DNA from: Clostridia bacterium
GTDB taxonomy: Bacteria; Bacillota; Clostridia; Oscillospirales; UBA644
Assembly (NCBI GenBank): GCA_017623595.1
Contig: JAGAOU010000103.1
Coordinates: 1 to 51,021, forward strand
Reading direction: 5' to 3'
DNA: 51,021 nucleotides
Below, piece after piece: positions 41,104 through 50,775 of the stretch. The first letter of the stretch is position 1. Every line of letters begins with the position of its first letter. The notes below the pieces were generated by a model. The model had not been told where the DNA came from. It worked only from the letters and a program-made list of their open reading frames with translations, and searched no databases. The position numbers and the translations under genes were made by a program.

Positions 41104-43871
41104 TTCTGTTTCTCCATAAGAGGCTTCAGATATTGTCCCGTATAAGAAGCCTCACATTGAGAGACCTCCAGGGGAGTTCCTTCCGCCACAATAAAGCCGC
41201 CCTTGTCGCCGCCTTCGGGCCCAAGGTCGATAACGTGGTCACAAACCTTGATCACATCCAGGTTGTGCTCAATCACAACCACCGTATTTCCCGCATCGGT
41301 CAGCCGTTGAAGAACATCAATCAAGCGGTGAACATCGGCAGAATGAAGTCCCGTTGTAGGCTCGTCAAGCACATAGACCGTCCGACCCGTAGAGCGGCGG
41401 CTCAATTCCGTTGCCAGCTTCACACGCTGGGCCTCGCCCCCTGACAGGGTTGTGGAGGATTGACCAATCTTAATATAACCAAGGCCCACATCAAACAATG
41501 TCTGCAGTTTACGGCGAAGCGTCGGGAAATTCTCAAAAAACTTCAGACCTTCCTCTACCGTCATTTCCAGAACATCATAGATGCTCTTACCCTTGAATTT
41601 GATATCCAGCGTTTCTCTGTTGTAGCGCTTTCCACCGCACACATCGCAGGGGACATAAATGTCGGGCAAAAAGTGCATTTCGATCTTGGTCACACCGTCA
41701 CCTGCGCAAGCCTCACAGCGACCGCCGTCCACATTAAAAGAAAAGCGACTGGCGGTATACCCCTTCGCCTTTGCATCGGGAGTCTGCGCGAAAAGCTCTC
41801 GGATTTCATTAAACATCCCGGTATAGGTGGCAGGATTGGAACGGGGGGTACGTCCGATGGGGCTTTGGTCAATATTGACCACCTTATCCACCAGCTCCAA
41901 CCCATCCACGCCGTCGCTCTCCCCCGCAACCTCATGGGCACGATTTAGAGCAGACGCCAGAGTTTTGTAGAAAATCTCATTGATCAAGCTGGATTTCCCC
42001 GAACCGGAAACCCCTGTAACACAGGTAAAAAGTCCGACGGGAATCTTCACATCAATCCCCTTCAGATTATTCTGACGGGCATTGCGGACGGTAAGAAATC
42101 TGTCACCGACAGGACGCGTTTTTTCGGGGATTTCAATCCTCTTTCGCCCCGAGAGGTATTCTCCCGTAATGGAACCATTGCAGGTCAAAATTCCATCATA
42201 TTCTCCGGAATATACCACTTCACCGCCGTGCACGCCGGGACCGGGGCCGATATCCACCAGCCAATCCGATGCACGCATGGTGTCCTCATCATGCTCGACC
42301 ACAATCAACGTGTTTCCGAGATCACGAAGATGCTTCAAGGTCTCAATCAGTTTTGAATTATCCCGCTGATGAAGCCCAATGCTGGGCTCATCCAAAATAT
42401 ACAAAACACCGGTCAAAGAAGAACCGATCTGCGTGGCCAAACGAATACGCTGAGATTCACCGCCCGACAGGGTGGCAGAAGAACGGGCAAGGGTCAGATA
42501 ATCCAATCCGACACTTTTCAAAAATCCGAGACGGGAACGAATTTCTTTCAAAATCAAATCCGCAATGGAAGCTTCGCGGGGAGATAACTCCAATCGATTG
42601 ACAAAATCCAGAGCATCCGAAACAGAGAGGTGACAGAACTGATCAATGTTCAATCCCCCTACCGTAACCGCAAGAGAAAGCTCGTTCAATCGGGCTCCGT
42701 GACAGTCGGGACAGGGCTTGTTGCTCATCATCGCCTCGTATTCGGCCTTAACATAAGGGCTGGAGGTAGCCTTATAGCGGCGCTCAATGGTAGGAATCAC
42801 ACCTTCAAAGCCTTCGCATCCGTAAAGAACCTCCTGAACGGTCTCGGGTTGCAGGTCCTGCATAGGAGTGCTGAGTTTGTCGCCATGTTTTTTATAAATA
42901 GCGGTCACAGCCTTCAGCAGATAAGGGCTGGTGGAAACACTGCCGAAGCCCATTGCGCTGATGGCGCCGTCCAAAATGTTTTTTGTAGGATCGGTCAGCA
43001 CACGGTCGGGATCAATACGCATCAGATAACCGATACCGCTGCAGGTTTTGCAGGCGCCCATAGGATTGTTGAAGGAAAACATACGGGGAGTCAGCTCCTC
43101 GATGCCTATCTCATGCTCAGGGCAGGAATAGCGTTGAGAGAACATACGGTCTTCCGTTCCGTCGAACACCACAACAAGTCCCTTACTGATGCGAGATGCG
43201 GTTTCACAGGAATCGGTAAGACGGCGGCGGACATCCTCCCGCACGGACAGGCGGTCCACAACAATTTCGATATTATGCTTTTTGTTCTTTTCCAACGGAA
43301 TCTCATCCATCAGATCACATATTGTCCCATCCACGCGAGCACGAACATAGCCATTCTTTCGATAATCGGCAAAAAGCTTTGCAAATTCACCCTTCCGACC
43401 GCGAATGACGGGAGCAAGAATCTGAATCCGCGTTCCCTCGGGATAGGTCATAATACGGTCTACAATCTGATCAAGGGGTTGCTTTTTGATTTCAATCCCG
43501 CAAACGGGACAGTGTGGGATCCCGATCCGCGCATACAAAAGGCGCAAATAGTCATAAATTTCGGTGGTCGTCCCCACCGTGGAACGAGGATTTTTGGACG
43601 TGGTTTTCTGATCAATGGAAATGGCCGGAGAAAGACCGTCGATACTGTCAACATCAGGCTTTTCCATCTGTCCCAAAAACATGCGGGCATAGGAAGAAAG
43701 GGACTCCACGTAGCGTCTCTGTCCCTCCGCATAAATCGTATCAAAGGCAAGAGAGGATTTTCCCGAACCGGAAAGCCCCGTAAATACCACAAATTTATTA
43801 CGCGGCACAGTCAGATCAACATTTTTTAAGTTATTCTGACGGGCACCACGGATAACAAGTTCTTCAACCAT
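41100..43871 (-). CDS. uvrA: Excinuclease ABC subunit A
   Basis: A 923-aa DNA damage recognition ATPase of nucleotide excision repair. It has two ABC domains with Walker [10 protein letters not shown] (residues about 29-37) and GVSGSGKSS, two LSGGE signatures ([20 protein letters not shown]), Walker [10 protein letters not shown] and [10 protein letters not shown], and zinc-module cysteines at CPVCG/CKTCSG and [14 protein letters not shown]. The start at 43871 follows uvrB by 1 nt with AAGGAGG upstream. An in-frame codon 78 nt further upstream lies inside uvrB and lacks support. Full length. Confidence 0.98.
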   Translation of the reverse strand: MVEELVIRGARQNNLKNVDLTVPRNKFVVFTGLSGSGKSSLAFDTIYAEGQRRYVESLSSYARMFLGQMEKPDVDSIDGLSPAISIDQKTTSKNPRSTVGTTTEIYDYLRLLYARIGIPHCPVCGIEIKKQPLDQIVDRIMTYPEGTRIQILAPVIRGRKGEFAKLFADYRKNGYVRARVDGTICDLMDEIPLEKNKKHNIEIVVDRLSVREDVRRRLTDSCETASRISKGLVVVFDGTEDRMFSQRYSCPEHEIGIEELTPRMFSFNNPMGACKTCSGIGYLMRIDPDRVLTDPTKNILDGAISAMGFGSVSTSPYLLKAVTAIYKKHGDKLSTPMQDLQPETVQEVLYGCEGFEGVIPTIERRYKATSSPYVKAEYEAMMSNKPCPDCHGARLNELSLAVTVGGLNIDQFCHLSVSDALDFVNRLELSPREASIADLILKEIRSRLGFLKSVGLDYLTLARSSATLSGGESQRIRLATQIGSSLTGVLYILDEPSIGLHQRDNSKLIETLKHLRDLGNTLIVVEHDEDTMRASDWLVDIGPGPGVHGGEVVYSGEYDGILTCNGSITGEYLSGRKRIEIPEKTRPVGDRFLTVRNARQNNLKGIDVKIPVGLFTCVTGVSGSGKSSLINEIFYKTLASALNRAHEVAGESDGVDGLELVDKVVNIDQSPIGRTPRSNPATYTGMFNEIRELFAQTPDAKAKGYTASRFSFNVDGGRCEACAGDGVTKIEMHFLPDIYVPCDVCGGKRYNRETLDIKFKGKSIYDVLEMTVEEGLKFFENFPTLRRKLQTLFDVGLGYIKIGQSSTTLSGGEAQRVKLATELSRRSTGRTVYVLDEPTTGLHSADVHRLIDVLQRLTDAGNTVVVIEHNLDVIKVCDHVIDLGPEGGDKGGFIVAEGTPLEVSQCEASYTGQYLKPLMEKQK

Positions 43872-43872
43872 G

Positions 43873-45849
43873 TTATTTGCCTCCTTGCAATCTGCGGATT
43901 TCATCCCGCAGCTTTGCCGCCGTTTCAAAGTCAAGTACCTTGGCGGCATCGTTCATCTCGCGGCTCAGTTTGTCGATCAGACGGCGCTTTTCTTCTTTGG
44001 AAAGGGTTGCGGGATCCACCTTTTTCGTTTTTTCCACGTCCTCCTTGGAGAGGGTTGTGAAATTCATACCGCCGTCGATCTTCTTAACAATTGTCTTTGG
44101 AACAATTCCGTTGACACGGTTATGCTCGGTCTGAAGGGCACGGCGACGCTCGGTTTCCCGAATGGCGCCCTCCATTGCGGGCGTAACAGAATCGCCGTAC
44201 ATAATCACCTTGCCCTCCGCATTGCGGGCGGCGCGGCCGATGATCTGAATCAAAGACGTTTCGTTGCGCAAAAATCCCTGCTTGTCCGCATCAAGAATCG
44301 CCACCAGAGAAACCTCGGGAAGGTCGATTCCCTCGCGCAAAAGATTGATTCCGACCAAAACATCGAAGTCTCCGCTGCGCAGATCCTTCAGAATCTGTAT
44401 TCGATCTAAGGTCTCCACATCATGATGCAGATAGCGGACACGAATATCCATCTTTGCCAAATAATCAGCCAATGATTCCGCCAGCTTTTTCGTGACGGTC
44501 ACCACCAAAACCCGTTCTTGTTTCGCCACACGGGCATTGATTTCAGACAGAAGATCGTCAATTTGTCCTTCCGTGGGACGCACGGAAATTTCGGGATCCA
44601 GAAGCCCTGTAGGACGAATGATCTGCTCCACAATCTGCGCCGATTGGGTTCGCTCAAATTCCGCAGGAGTTGCGGAAACATAAATCACTTGATTCACCCT
44701 CGCATCATACTCATCAAAGGACAAGGGGCGATTATCGAAGGCGGAGGGTAAACGAAACCCATAATCTACCAGACTTGTCTTGCGGGAACGGTCCCCGCCG
44801 CCCATACCGCGCACCTGAGGCAGGGTAACATGAGACTCATCCACGAACATCAGGTAATCCTTGGGGAAATAGTCTAAAAGTGTATGGGGCGTGGATCCGG
44901 GCGCACGGCCCTCCAAAATACGGGAATAATTTTCCACCCCTTTACAGTACCCCACTTGTTTCAGAAATTCCACGTCATACATGGTGCGCTCGGTAATTCG
45001 TTGTGCCTCAATCAATTTCCCTTGGGCCGTAAACCAGGCGGCTCGCTCTTCCGTTTCCCGCAGGATTTCCTCAATGGCCTTGTCCATCTTTTCAGGGGTG
45101 GTAAGGTAGTGCACGGCGGGAAACACGGCGTAATAATCATATCGGGCGACCAATTCTCCCGTAATCGGGTCAATCTCGGAAATACGGTCAATTTCATCGT
45201 CGAAGAATTCCACACGAATGATGCTTTTCTCCGAATCGGCAGGGAAAATTTCCACAATATCCCCATGCACACGGAAGGTTCCGCGGGCAATATCAAAATC
45301 ATTGCGAGTATAATGAACGGCAGTCAACTCCCGTAGCAAAACCTCGCGGTCCTTGATCTGTCCGACACGTACCGAAACTACCTGAGAGCGGTAGGATTCG
45401 GGATCCCCGAGAGCATAAATACAGGAAACACTGGCAACGATAATCACATCCCGTCGCTCAAACAGTGCCGAGGTGGCAGAGTGACGGAGACGGTCGATTT
45501 CATCGTTGATACTCATATCCTTCTCGATATAGGTATCGGTGTGGGCAATATATGCTTCGGGCTGATAATAATCATAATAAGATACAAAATATTCCACCGC
45601 ATTGTTGGGGAAATATTCACGAAACTCCGAGCAAAGCTGGGCGGCAAGGGTTTTATTGTGGGCAAGAATCAAGGTAGGACGATTCATTTGCTGAATAATG
45701 TTTGCCATGGTGAAAGTCTTTCCCGACCCGGTAACCCCAAGCAGTGTCTGGCGCTTCTCCCCGGCCTTCAGCCCGCGCACCAAAGCTTCGATAGCTTTTG
45801 GCTGATCCCCCGTGGGGCGATACTCCGACGCAAGCTCAAAATGATCCAT
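43873..45849 (-). CDS. uvrB: Excinuclease ABC subunit B
   Basis: A 658-aa helicase-like subunit that verifies damage and loads UvrC. Walker A is [11 protein letters not shown], the DNA-probing beta hairpin region is at [13 protein letters not shown], the DESH box motif is [10 protein letters not shown], motif VI is QIIGRAARN, and a UVR domain is at the C-terminus ([20 protein letters not shown]). The ATG at 45849 has GGGAGGTG upstream, and relatives start near [10 protein letters not shown]. No textbook LexA box is found upstream (an imperfect GGAA/TTCC repeat at 45880-45894 only), so SOS control cannot be claimed. It follows a DUF2809 gene by 54 nt. Confidence 0.98.
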   Translation of the reverse strand: MDHFELASEYRPTGDQPKAIEALVRGLKAGEKRQTLLGVTGSGKTFTMANIIQQMNRPTLILAHNKTLAAQLCSEFREYFPNNAVEYFVSYYDYYQPEAYIAHTDTYIEKDMSINDEIDRLRHSATSALFERRDVIIVASVSCIYALGDPESYRSQVVSVRVGQIKDREVLLRELTAVHYTRNDFDIARGTFRVHGDIVEIFPADSEKSIIRVEFFDDEIDRISEIDPITGELVARYDYYAVFPAVHYLTTPEKMDKAIEEILRETEERAAWFTAQGKLIEAQRITERTMYDVEFLKQVGYCKGVENYSRILEGRAPGSTPHTLLDYFPKDYLMFVDESHVTLPQVRGMGGGDRSRKTSLVDYGFRLPSAFDNRPLSFDEYDARVNQVIYVSATPAEFERTQSAQIVEQIIRPTGLLDPEISVRPTEGQIDDLLSEINARVAKQERVLVVTVTKKLAESLADYLAKMDIRVRYLHHDVETLDRIQILKDLRSGDFDVLVGINLLREGIDLPEVSLVAILDADKQGFLRNETSLIQIIGRAARNAEGKVIMYGDSVTPAMEGAIRETERRRALQTEHNRVNGIVPKTIVKKIDGGMNFTTLSKEDVEKTKKVDPATLSKEEKRRLIDKLSREMNDAAKVLDFETAAKLRDEIRRLQGGK

Positions 45850-45903
45850 ACACACACCTCCCAAACAACACTCCGGAAATTACAGTTCCCTATTTTCTTT
45901 CAT

Positions 45904-46311
45904 TCACTCGTTTTTACCCGCTTTTTTTAAGCAAAACTGATGATAAACAAACCATTCGCTCCAATAAAACAATCCGCAGCCCATGGCATAACAGAAAATA
46001 TCCTCAAAGGAAAAAGTCATGCCCATCCATATACGGAAAAATGAAATATTCTGCAAACCAAGCAATGTTACATAATCCAATCCCTGCAGAAGCTCTACTC
46101 CGCAGGCAAAGAGAAATACAAGAAAAGGGATCCAAAAAGATCGTTTCGGGAAAAACAACTTGAAAAAGCAACAGAGAACCACTACAATCAGGACATCCCC
46201 GCCGTAAGGACGGATAAAACTGTCCTGAACAAACAGAGCAATCAACAAAACAAGCAACGAAAAAAGGAGAAAAAGTCCCCCGTACAAAACACGCAATTTC
46301 CGATTCCGCAC
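45904..46311 (-). CDS. DUF2809 family small membrane protein, GTG start
   Basis: A 135-aa protein with four membrane helices. The segment FACGVELLQGLDYVTLLG followed by IWMGMTFSFEDIFCYAMGCGLFYW is the DUF2809 hallmark, an E-Q-D-W-containing membrane motif. Function is unknown. The likely start is the GTG at 46311, with AAAGGGGATGGG upstream; the frame stays open further upstream, but that part overlaps the promoter (-10 at 46343). It ends 54 nt before the uvrB start. It is divergent from the P-loop protein gene, so 46312-46481 is a shared promoter region. Confidence 0.78.
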   Translation of the reverse strand: MRNRKLRVLYGGLFLLFSLLVLLIALFVQDSFIRPYGGDVLIVVVLCCFFKLFFPKRSFWIPFLVFLFACGVELLQGLDYVTLLGLQNISFFRIWMGMTFSFEDIFCYAMGCGLFYWSEWFVYHQFCLKKAGKNE

Positions 46312-46342
46312 AATCCCATCCCCTTTCGCTGTATTACATTTT

Positions 46343-46351
46343 ATTATAACA
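46343..46351 (-). promoter_or_regulatory. Extended -10 promoter of the DUF2809 gene
   Basis: On the minus strand -10 TATAAT (46343-46348) directly preceded by TGTGT (TRTGN element). No good -35 is seen. It is 32 nt before the GTG start. Confidence 0.75.
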
Positions 46352-46481
46352 CATAATTTATGAAATAGGAAGAACCCTTCGAAAATTGTCAAAAAAATAT
46401 CATAAGATCTACGGATTTTCGGAGCAAATTGTGACAAAAACCCATATAATGGAGCAGAAAACCAGCAGGAGGGCATATATC

Positions 46482-47537
46482 ATGAACGGCACATTTATCC
46501 GCACTTTTCTCGGAGCCAATTCCGCCTCGGGATTCGCTTCTCTTTACGACGCATTTACGGAAGAACATCGCACCCTTGTCATCAAAGGAGGACCGGGCAG
46601 CGGAAAAAGCGGCATAATGAAGAAAATCGCCGCTGAGGCGGGCAAGCGAGGGTTGTTTGTCGAATATTGTCACTGTTCGTCCGATGCGGACTCACTGGAC
46701 GGGATTTTGATTCCGGAAAAGGACTTATGCGTTGTGGACGGAACCCCACCCCATGTAAGCGAGCCAAAATTTCCGGGTGCTAAGGATGAACTTATCTATA
46801 CGGGCCAATTTTGGGATTCGGAAAAGCTTCGGGATTCGCTGGAGGAAATACGGGATCTGAGCGGAAAAATCCGAGGTTGCTTCGGGAGAGCATACCGTTA
46901 TCTTGCCGCCGCGGGAAAAGCGGCAGAGGAAATCCGATCAACAACAAACAAATTAACAGACCATAAAAAAATCCGAGCATTTGCCACGGATTTGACAGAA
47001 CGAAACACAAAAAATCTACACAAAAAAGGGACTGTACACCCTCGTTTTCTTTCGGGGATTGCACCGCAAGGACTGATCATAAACCGAGACACCGTATACA
47101 CTTTGGCAGAAAAGGTCTATGTTTTGGACGATCCCTATCGCATCGGGCAATGCTTTTTGGATGCGGCCATCGAATCCGCACTGGTCCGAGGGCAAACCGT
47201 ATATGTATTTTACGATCCCCTTTGCCCCTCCATACCCGAGCACATCGCCCTTCCCGACGCCGGAATCGGATTCGTTACTTCCAACAAGGTACACCCATTC
47301 GAAGCTCAAAATGCCTATCAAATCCATCTTTCACGGTTTTCGGAAATCGACAAAACCGCCAAAGAATATTGCCGCAACGCGGAAAAACTCCTCGATTCCT
47401 GCACAAAAGAGGCAATTCAGTCTCTGCAACGAGAAAAGGCCTACCATGACGACCTGGAAGAATACTATGTGGAAGCAATGGATTTTAAGAAGCTGAATTC
47501 TTATACAGAGAAGATCATTCGACGTATTTTTGCATAA
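46482..47537 (+). CDS. PRK06851-like P-loop protein with a degenerate internal duplicate
   Basis: A 351-aa protein. Walker A is KGGPGSGKS (35-43), then YCHCSSDADSLDG and VVDGTPPHVSEPKFPG, hallmarks of the clostridial PRK06851 ATPase-like family of unknown role. Residues 9-88 align without gaps to 189-268, with conserved FL, G, P, A, RG, V and I-P positions. In the second copy the P-loop reads LDDPYRIGQ, so it has no ATP-binding residues. Only the first half can bind nucleotide. The start at 46482 has AGGAGGG; the longer upstream frame lacks it. CATATAAT is found about 40 nt upstream, which might be a sigma-E-type -10, uncertain. It is cytoplasmic. Function unknown. Confidence 0.8.
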   Translation: MNGTFIRTFLGANSASGFASLYDAFTEEHRTLVIKGGPGSGKSGIMKKIAAEAGKRGLFVEYCHCSSDADSLDGILIPEKDLCVVDGTPPHVSEPKFPGAKDELIYTGQFWDSEKLRDSLEEIRDLSGKIRGCFGRAYRYLAAAGKAAEEIRSTTNKLTDHKKIRAFATDLTERNTKNLHKKGTVHPRFLSGIAPQGLIINRDTVYTLAEKVYVLDDPYRIGQCFLDAAIESALVRGQTVYVFYDPLCPSIPEHIALPDAGIGFVTSNKVHPFEAQNAYQIHLSRFSEIDKTAKEYCRNAEKLLDSCTKEAIQSLQREKAYHDDLEEYYVEAMDFKKLNSYTEKIIRRIFA

Positions 47538-47552
47538 AAAGACAAAAAGCCC

Positions 47553-47581
47553 TTGACAAAGACGGAGAAACATGTTATAAT
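47553..47581 (+). promoter_or_regulatory. Sigma-A promoter of the TetR gene
   Basis: Perfect -35 TTGACA (47553-47558), 17-bp spacer, perfect -10 TATAAT (47576-47581), 74 nt before the start codon. The leader holds no obvious palindrome for self-repression. Confidence 0.95.
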
Positions 47582-47655
47582 ACAGTTGTTATATATCGGT
47601 CCACAAAAAAACCACACGTTACACAACACTTGTTTCAAAAAAAAGGAGACTCACA

Positions 47656-48222
47656 ATGCCGCCGAAAGTCAAAAATTCCAAGGAAGAGATTTTGCAGACC
47701 GCACTCAAACTGGTACGTGAGCAAGGAGAACAGGGATTCAACGCCCGTGCGTTGGCCAAGGCCCTTGACTGCTCTACCCAGCCTCTCTACTTCAACTTCG
47801 GCTCCATGGAAAACATCAGAAGCGAAGTAATCCGCATGGCCACAGACCTTTATAAGGAGAATATTGAAAAGGAGATTGCCAAGGGTAAATACTCGGAATA
47901 CGAGGCAACCGAAATTGCCTACATCCGTTTTGCCCGCAAAGAAACCGCCCTCTTCAAGCTTCTTTTCATGGGAGAACACACTCCCACCGCAGAAGAAAGC
48001 GCCGCGGATTTGGCGCATTTTGCCGAAATGATCCACAAGGAAACGGGCATTCCCAAGACAGAAGCAGTCTTCTTCCATCTGGAAATGTGGGCTTGCGTGC
48101 ACGGCTTGGCAACAATGATCGCAACAAACCGCCTCGCATGGGACGGAAAGCTGATCAGCAGATTACCCTCCGATCTGCAGGAAGGCCTTTTGGCAAAATT
48201 TGAACCGGAAGAAGTTGAATAA
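47656..48222 (+). CDS. TetR family transcriptional regulator
   Basis: A 188-aa protein with an N-terminal TetR-type helix-turn-helix domain: ILQTALKLVREQGEQGFNAR, then ALAKALDCSTQPLYFNFGSM, in which the recognition helix and the YxxF motif are typical. The C-terminal domain (about 65-180) is a ligand-binding helical bundle of the WHG-like kind (LFKLLFMGE, EMWACVHGLATMI). The ligand and targets are unknown. The ribosome binding site is AAAGGAGAC. It is a single gene with its own promoter and terminator. The convergent SDR and the upstream P-loop gene could be targets, but nothing in the sequence shows this. Confidence 0.92.
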   Translation: MPPKVKNSKEEILQTALKLVREQGEQGFNARALAKALDCSTQPLYFNFGSMENIRSEVIRMATDLYKENIEKEIAKGKYSEYEATEIAYIRFARKETALFKLLFMGEHTPTAEESAADLAHFAEMIHKETGIPKTEAVFFHLEMWACVHGLATMIATNRLAWDGKLISRLPSDLQEGLLAKFEPEEVE

Positions 48223-48234
48223 AAAAACAATCGC

Positions 48235-48267
48235 ACCCGCTAAAATCAAATTAGCGGGTGTTTTTTT
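48235..48267 (+). terminator. Rho-independent terminator after the TetR gene
   Basis: A perfect 9-bp stem ACCCGCTAA/TTAGCGGGT (48235-48243 with 48251-48259), 7-nt loop, then GTTTTTTT. Confidence 0.93.
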
Positions 48268-48337
48268 GTCTTCATATCAACAGAGAATTCACGCAAAATA
48301 CAATAAATTTAAACAAAGCTGAACATTTGTTAAACCA

Positions 48338-49132
48338 CTATTTTCGCAGCACATGACGAATGGCAAAAAGTTGTAAGCGTTTGGGAAGTATGTTCAGCAG
48401 GAGCAACAACGGATTCCGATTGATACTGTATGCGAAGGACGGTTTTTTCTTGTTCAGTATTTTCAGAACCTTTTTTCCGATTATTTCAGGGGAAACGCAG
48501 CGAGCCTCCACCCGATTCACAATCCTTCTAAACCGATCGGCGTTACAAGTGTACAGCTCTGTCCTCTGACAAAACCGCTCCAGCGCATCGGTAGATACAT
48601 TCAACATTCCTGTATCAACGGCTCCCGCACGGAGCACCGAAACGGATATGCCAAGCAACTGCAGCTCCATGCGCAGGGAGTAGGCATACTTATCCAAGGC
48701 GCCCTTTGTGACGGCATAGATGCCCGTAAAAGGAAGCGGGTCAAGGGGAGCGAGTTCACTTGTGGTGATAAGAATCTTACCTCCTTGTTTCAACAAAGGA
48801 ACAAAATGCTTATTCACAAGAAATGCGCCGTTAAGATTGATCTCAAAAATTTTACGGAATGCATCGGAATCCATTTCCACAAGAGAATCCAACATATAAA
48901 TCCCCGCAAAATGCACAATCGCAAAGAGGGAATCGGTATATCTCCGCACTGTCTCTGCCGCAGAAATCACATCCCCCTCGCAGGCAAGATCGGCTTGAAT
49001 GGGGATCACCATATCCTCCGCGGCACCAACGGTTCGATCAAGAGCAAACACACGAAAGCCCCGCGCCTTCATCGCAAGAACCGCAGCCCGCCCCATGCCA
49101 CCGTAAGCACCCGTCACAAGAATATCTTTCAT
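48338..49132 (-). CDS. Short-chain dehydrogenase/reductase (SDR)
   Basis: A 264-aa NAD(P)-dependent oxidoreductase. The cofactor motif TGxxxGxG is TGAYGGMG (residues 7-14), an acidic residue at the end of beta2 in FALDRT suggests NAD preference, HFAG (in place of NNAG) stabilises the fold, and the active site is Ser in LITTSEL, YxxxK in YAVTK. The substrate is unknown. The C-terminal extension after residue 215 is hydrophobic (SINRNPLLLLLNILPKRLQLF), common in membrane-associated SDRs. Ribosome binding site AGAGGA. It is divergent from the helical-repeat gene, and each has its own consensus promoter. Confidence 0.92.
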   Translation of the reverse strand: MKDILVTGAYGGMGRAAVLAMKARGFRVFALDRTVGAAEDMVIPIQADLACEGDVISAAETVRRYTDSLFAIVHFAGIYMLDSLVEMDSDAFRKIFEINLNGAFLVNKHFVPLLKQGGKILITTSELAPLDPLPFTGIYAVTKGALDKYAYSLRMELQLLGISVSVLRAGAVDTGMLNVSTDALERFCQRTELYTCNADRFRRIVNRVEARCVSPEIIGKKVLKILNKKKPSFAYSINRNPLLLLLNILPKRLQLFAIRHVLRK

Positions 49133-49164
49133 GCTTTTTCCTCTTCTTGCTATATTATGATTTA

Positions 49165-49193
49165 ATTATAACACATGATTCGAAAAAAGTCAA
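49165..49193 (-). promoter_or_regulatory. Sigma-A promoter of the SDR gene
   Basis: On the minus strand -35 TTGACT (49188-49193), 17-bp spacer, -10 TATAAT (49165-49170) with TGTGT extended -10, 32 nt before the start codon. Confidence 0.93.
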
Positions 49194-49262
49194 CTGTTTA
49201 TTTGTTCTGCGGGGCAATAAAGCAGTTCAACGGATAGTTAATTGCAGAAACAGATCTTCTTA

Positions 49263-49291
49263 TTGACATCCACGATATTTTATGATATAAT
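49263..49291 (+). promoter_or_regulatory. Sigma-A promoter of the helical-repeat gene
   Basis: Perfect -35 TTGACA (49263-49268), 17-bp spacer, perfect -10 TATAAT (49286-49291) preceded by TATGA (TRTGN). It falls within the open frame upstream of the TTG start at 49323 and so fixes the start downstream of it. Confidence 0.93.
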
Positions 49292-49322
49292 TAAAAAAAA
49301 ACTAAGTTTAGGAGATCAAAAA

Positions 49323-50696
49323 TTGACAAAAAGAGAATTCAAGCGATCCATGCGGCAGGGGCTGGGACGTTGTATTATTACCTTGTCCGAAGAGAAAAGT
49401 ATCGAAAAATATAAAGATATTGTTCTCTGGGGATGTTTACACAACCTGGCGCATGACCCTCAGTGCGAAGGAACAAGAGCAAGTTACATCTATGAAATGA
49501 CAAAATTTTTCAATGATGAAGACTATTTTTTAGTACCGTTGATTTCCGCATTTGAAAAGTTACCGCACAAATCGGGGTGGACATTCTCCCACATGGCAAG
49601 CATCCTCACTCATTTTTCCGAAAATGGAAACAGAGCGGCCAACGATGCACTGCTGAATAAGTTTCACAAACTCTTGGTTGTAATGAAAAATCGACGGAGC
49701 AATTGTGCATACAACCAAGCGTGTTCCAATCTTGAAAGTCTTTGTGTTTCTTTGGTTTCTTTTGAAAATGAGCAAAATCTCCGAATGATTGCTGAGAATC
49801 TGGGTAAACTGTTTCGAACCAACCCTCGTTACAACTGGGATACTTTCTACTGGCTTTACTCTGTGTTAAATTTCGACTACGGAAACAAACACATTCGATC
49901 GTTATTAAAAAACCAATCCGAAAACATTCTGATTTTCTATCAAAACTATCTGGAAGCACAACAAGAGTTTCAGAATAACATTCCGAAGCAAATACAGGTT
50001 CCCACTGCGGCAGATATAATGGAAGACGTTGATTCTTCGGATACATTGTCTCGTACGCTAAAAATTCGATTTCGTCATCAAGCCGATGCTGAAGAGAAGC
50101 GATTACTTGCACAGGAAATCATTGATGAAACAAATCTTGATAAAAAGGCAGAATTACTTTCCGCATTCGTCCTTGAGGAAAAAGGATTCCCTTTGCACCA
50201 CGGAGAAATTATCCGGTACTCGAAAAGTGAACATATTCGTTTGCAAGAAATTGCGCTTGATGTTCTTGTGACCTGTCAAAGCGATGAAGTACGACAATAT
50301 GCGTTGAAACTATTAAAACAAAGGAAACATGTCGATCACGCATTGCAAATGTTGATTTGTAATTACAGACCAGAGGACAAACACCTATTACTAACGGAGC
50401 TGTACTGTCTGAAAGTAGATTACAAGTTAACATCGGATTGGCACGATATTGGGCTAACAATCCTCAGAACAATCGATCAAGGCGTTAAACTGCCGAGGGA
50501 ATTTTTCCTTTATATCTACAATACAACCCTTTGTTCCTTCTGCAGAGAATCCGCAATTCGCCATATGGGAAAACATCGTTGGCTGACAAGGGACATTATT
50601 GAAGAATGTCGCTATGACAGTAATTATGATATTTCAGAGTATATTAACCGCTATTATCCTCCCAAGGAAACGAAAACGTCTCCCCTTTCCGAATAA
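49323..50696 (+). CDS. Unrecognised alpha-helical (HEAT-like) protein, TTG start
   Basis: A 457-aa soluble protein with no signal or membrane segment. It is nearly all helical, with repeated pairs of amphipathic helices, for example LQEIALDVLVTCQSDEVRQY followed by ALKLLKQRKHVDHALQMLIC and CRESAIRHMGKHRWLTRDII, in the style of HEAT or ARM repeats. I know no named family with this sequence. The likely start is TTG at 49323, with AGGAG 8 nt upstream, since the promoter occupies the apparent N-terminal extension. It is transcribed alone, and codon use is richer in A/T than in the neighbouring genes, so it may have been acquired. Function unknown; a scaffold or phage/stress role is possible. Confidence 0.7.
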   Translation: MTKREFKRSMRQGLGRCIITLSEEKSIEKYKDIVLWGCLHNLAHDPQCEGTRASYIYEMTKFFNDEDYFLVPLISAFEKLPHKSGWTFSHMASILTHFSENGNRAANDALLNKFHKLLVVMKNRRSNCAYNQACSNLESLCVSLVSFENEQNLRMIAENLGKLFRTNPRYNWDTFYWLYSVLNFDYGNKHIRSLLKNQSENILIFYQNYLEAQQEFQNNIPKQIQVPTAADIMEDVDSSDTLSRTLKIRFRHQADAEEKRLLAQEIIDETNLDKKAELLSAFVLEEKGFPLHHGEIIRYSKSEHIRLQEIALDVLVTCQSDEVRQYALKLLKQRKHVDHALQMLICNYRPEDKHLLLTELYCLKVDYKLTSDWHDIGLTILRTIDQGVKLPREFFLYIYNTTLCSFCRESAIRHMGKHRWLTRDIIEECRYDSNYDISEYINRYYPPKETKTSPLSE

Positions 50697-50712
50697 TCTT
50701 CATATAATTACA

Positions 50713-50749
50713 AAAACAATCCCCGACAGGTTTTTCCCTGTCGGGGATT
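50713..50749 (-). terminator. Rho-independent terminator after ppdK
   Basis: A perfect 13-bp stem AATCCCCGACAGG/CCTGTCGGGGATT (50718-50730 with 50737-50749), 6-nt loop, followed on the minus strand by GTTTTTG. It also lies at the end of the convergent helical-repeat gene. Confidence 0.93.
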
Positions 50750-50775
50750 GATCAATTACGGGATATTCCGCAGAA

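Noticed and set aside
42630..43829. Plus-strand open frame of 399 codons opposite uvrA
   Set aside because: Shadow of the clearly real uvrA gene, with no ribosome binding site and no family resemblance.
45880..45894. Possible LexA/SOS box before uvrB (GGAA...TTCC imperfect repeat)
   Set aside because: The right half does not match GTTC of the Firmicutes box GAAC-N4-GTTC, so SOS control is not supported.
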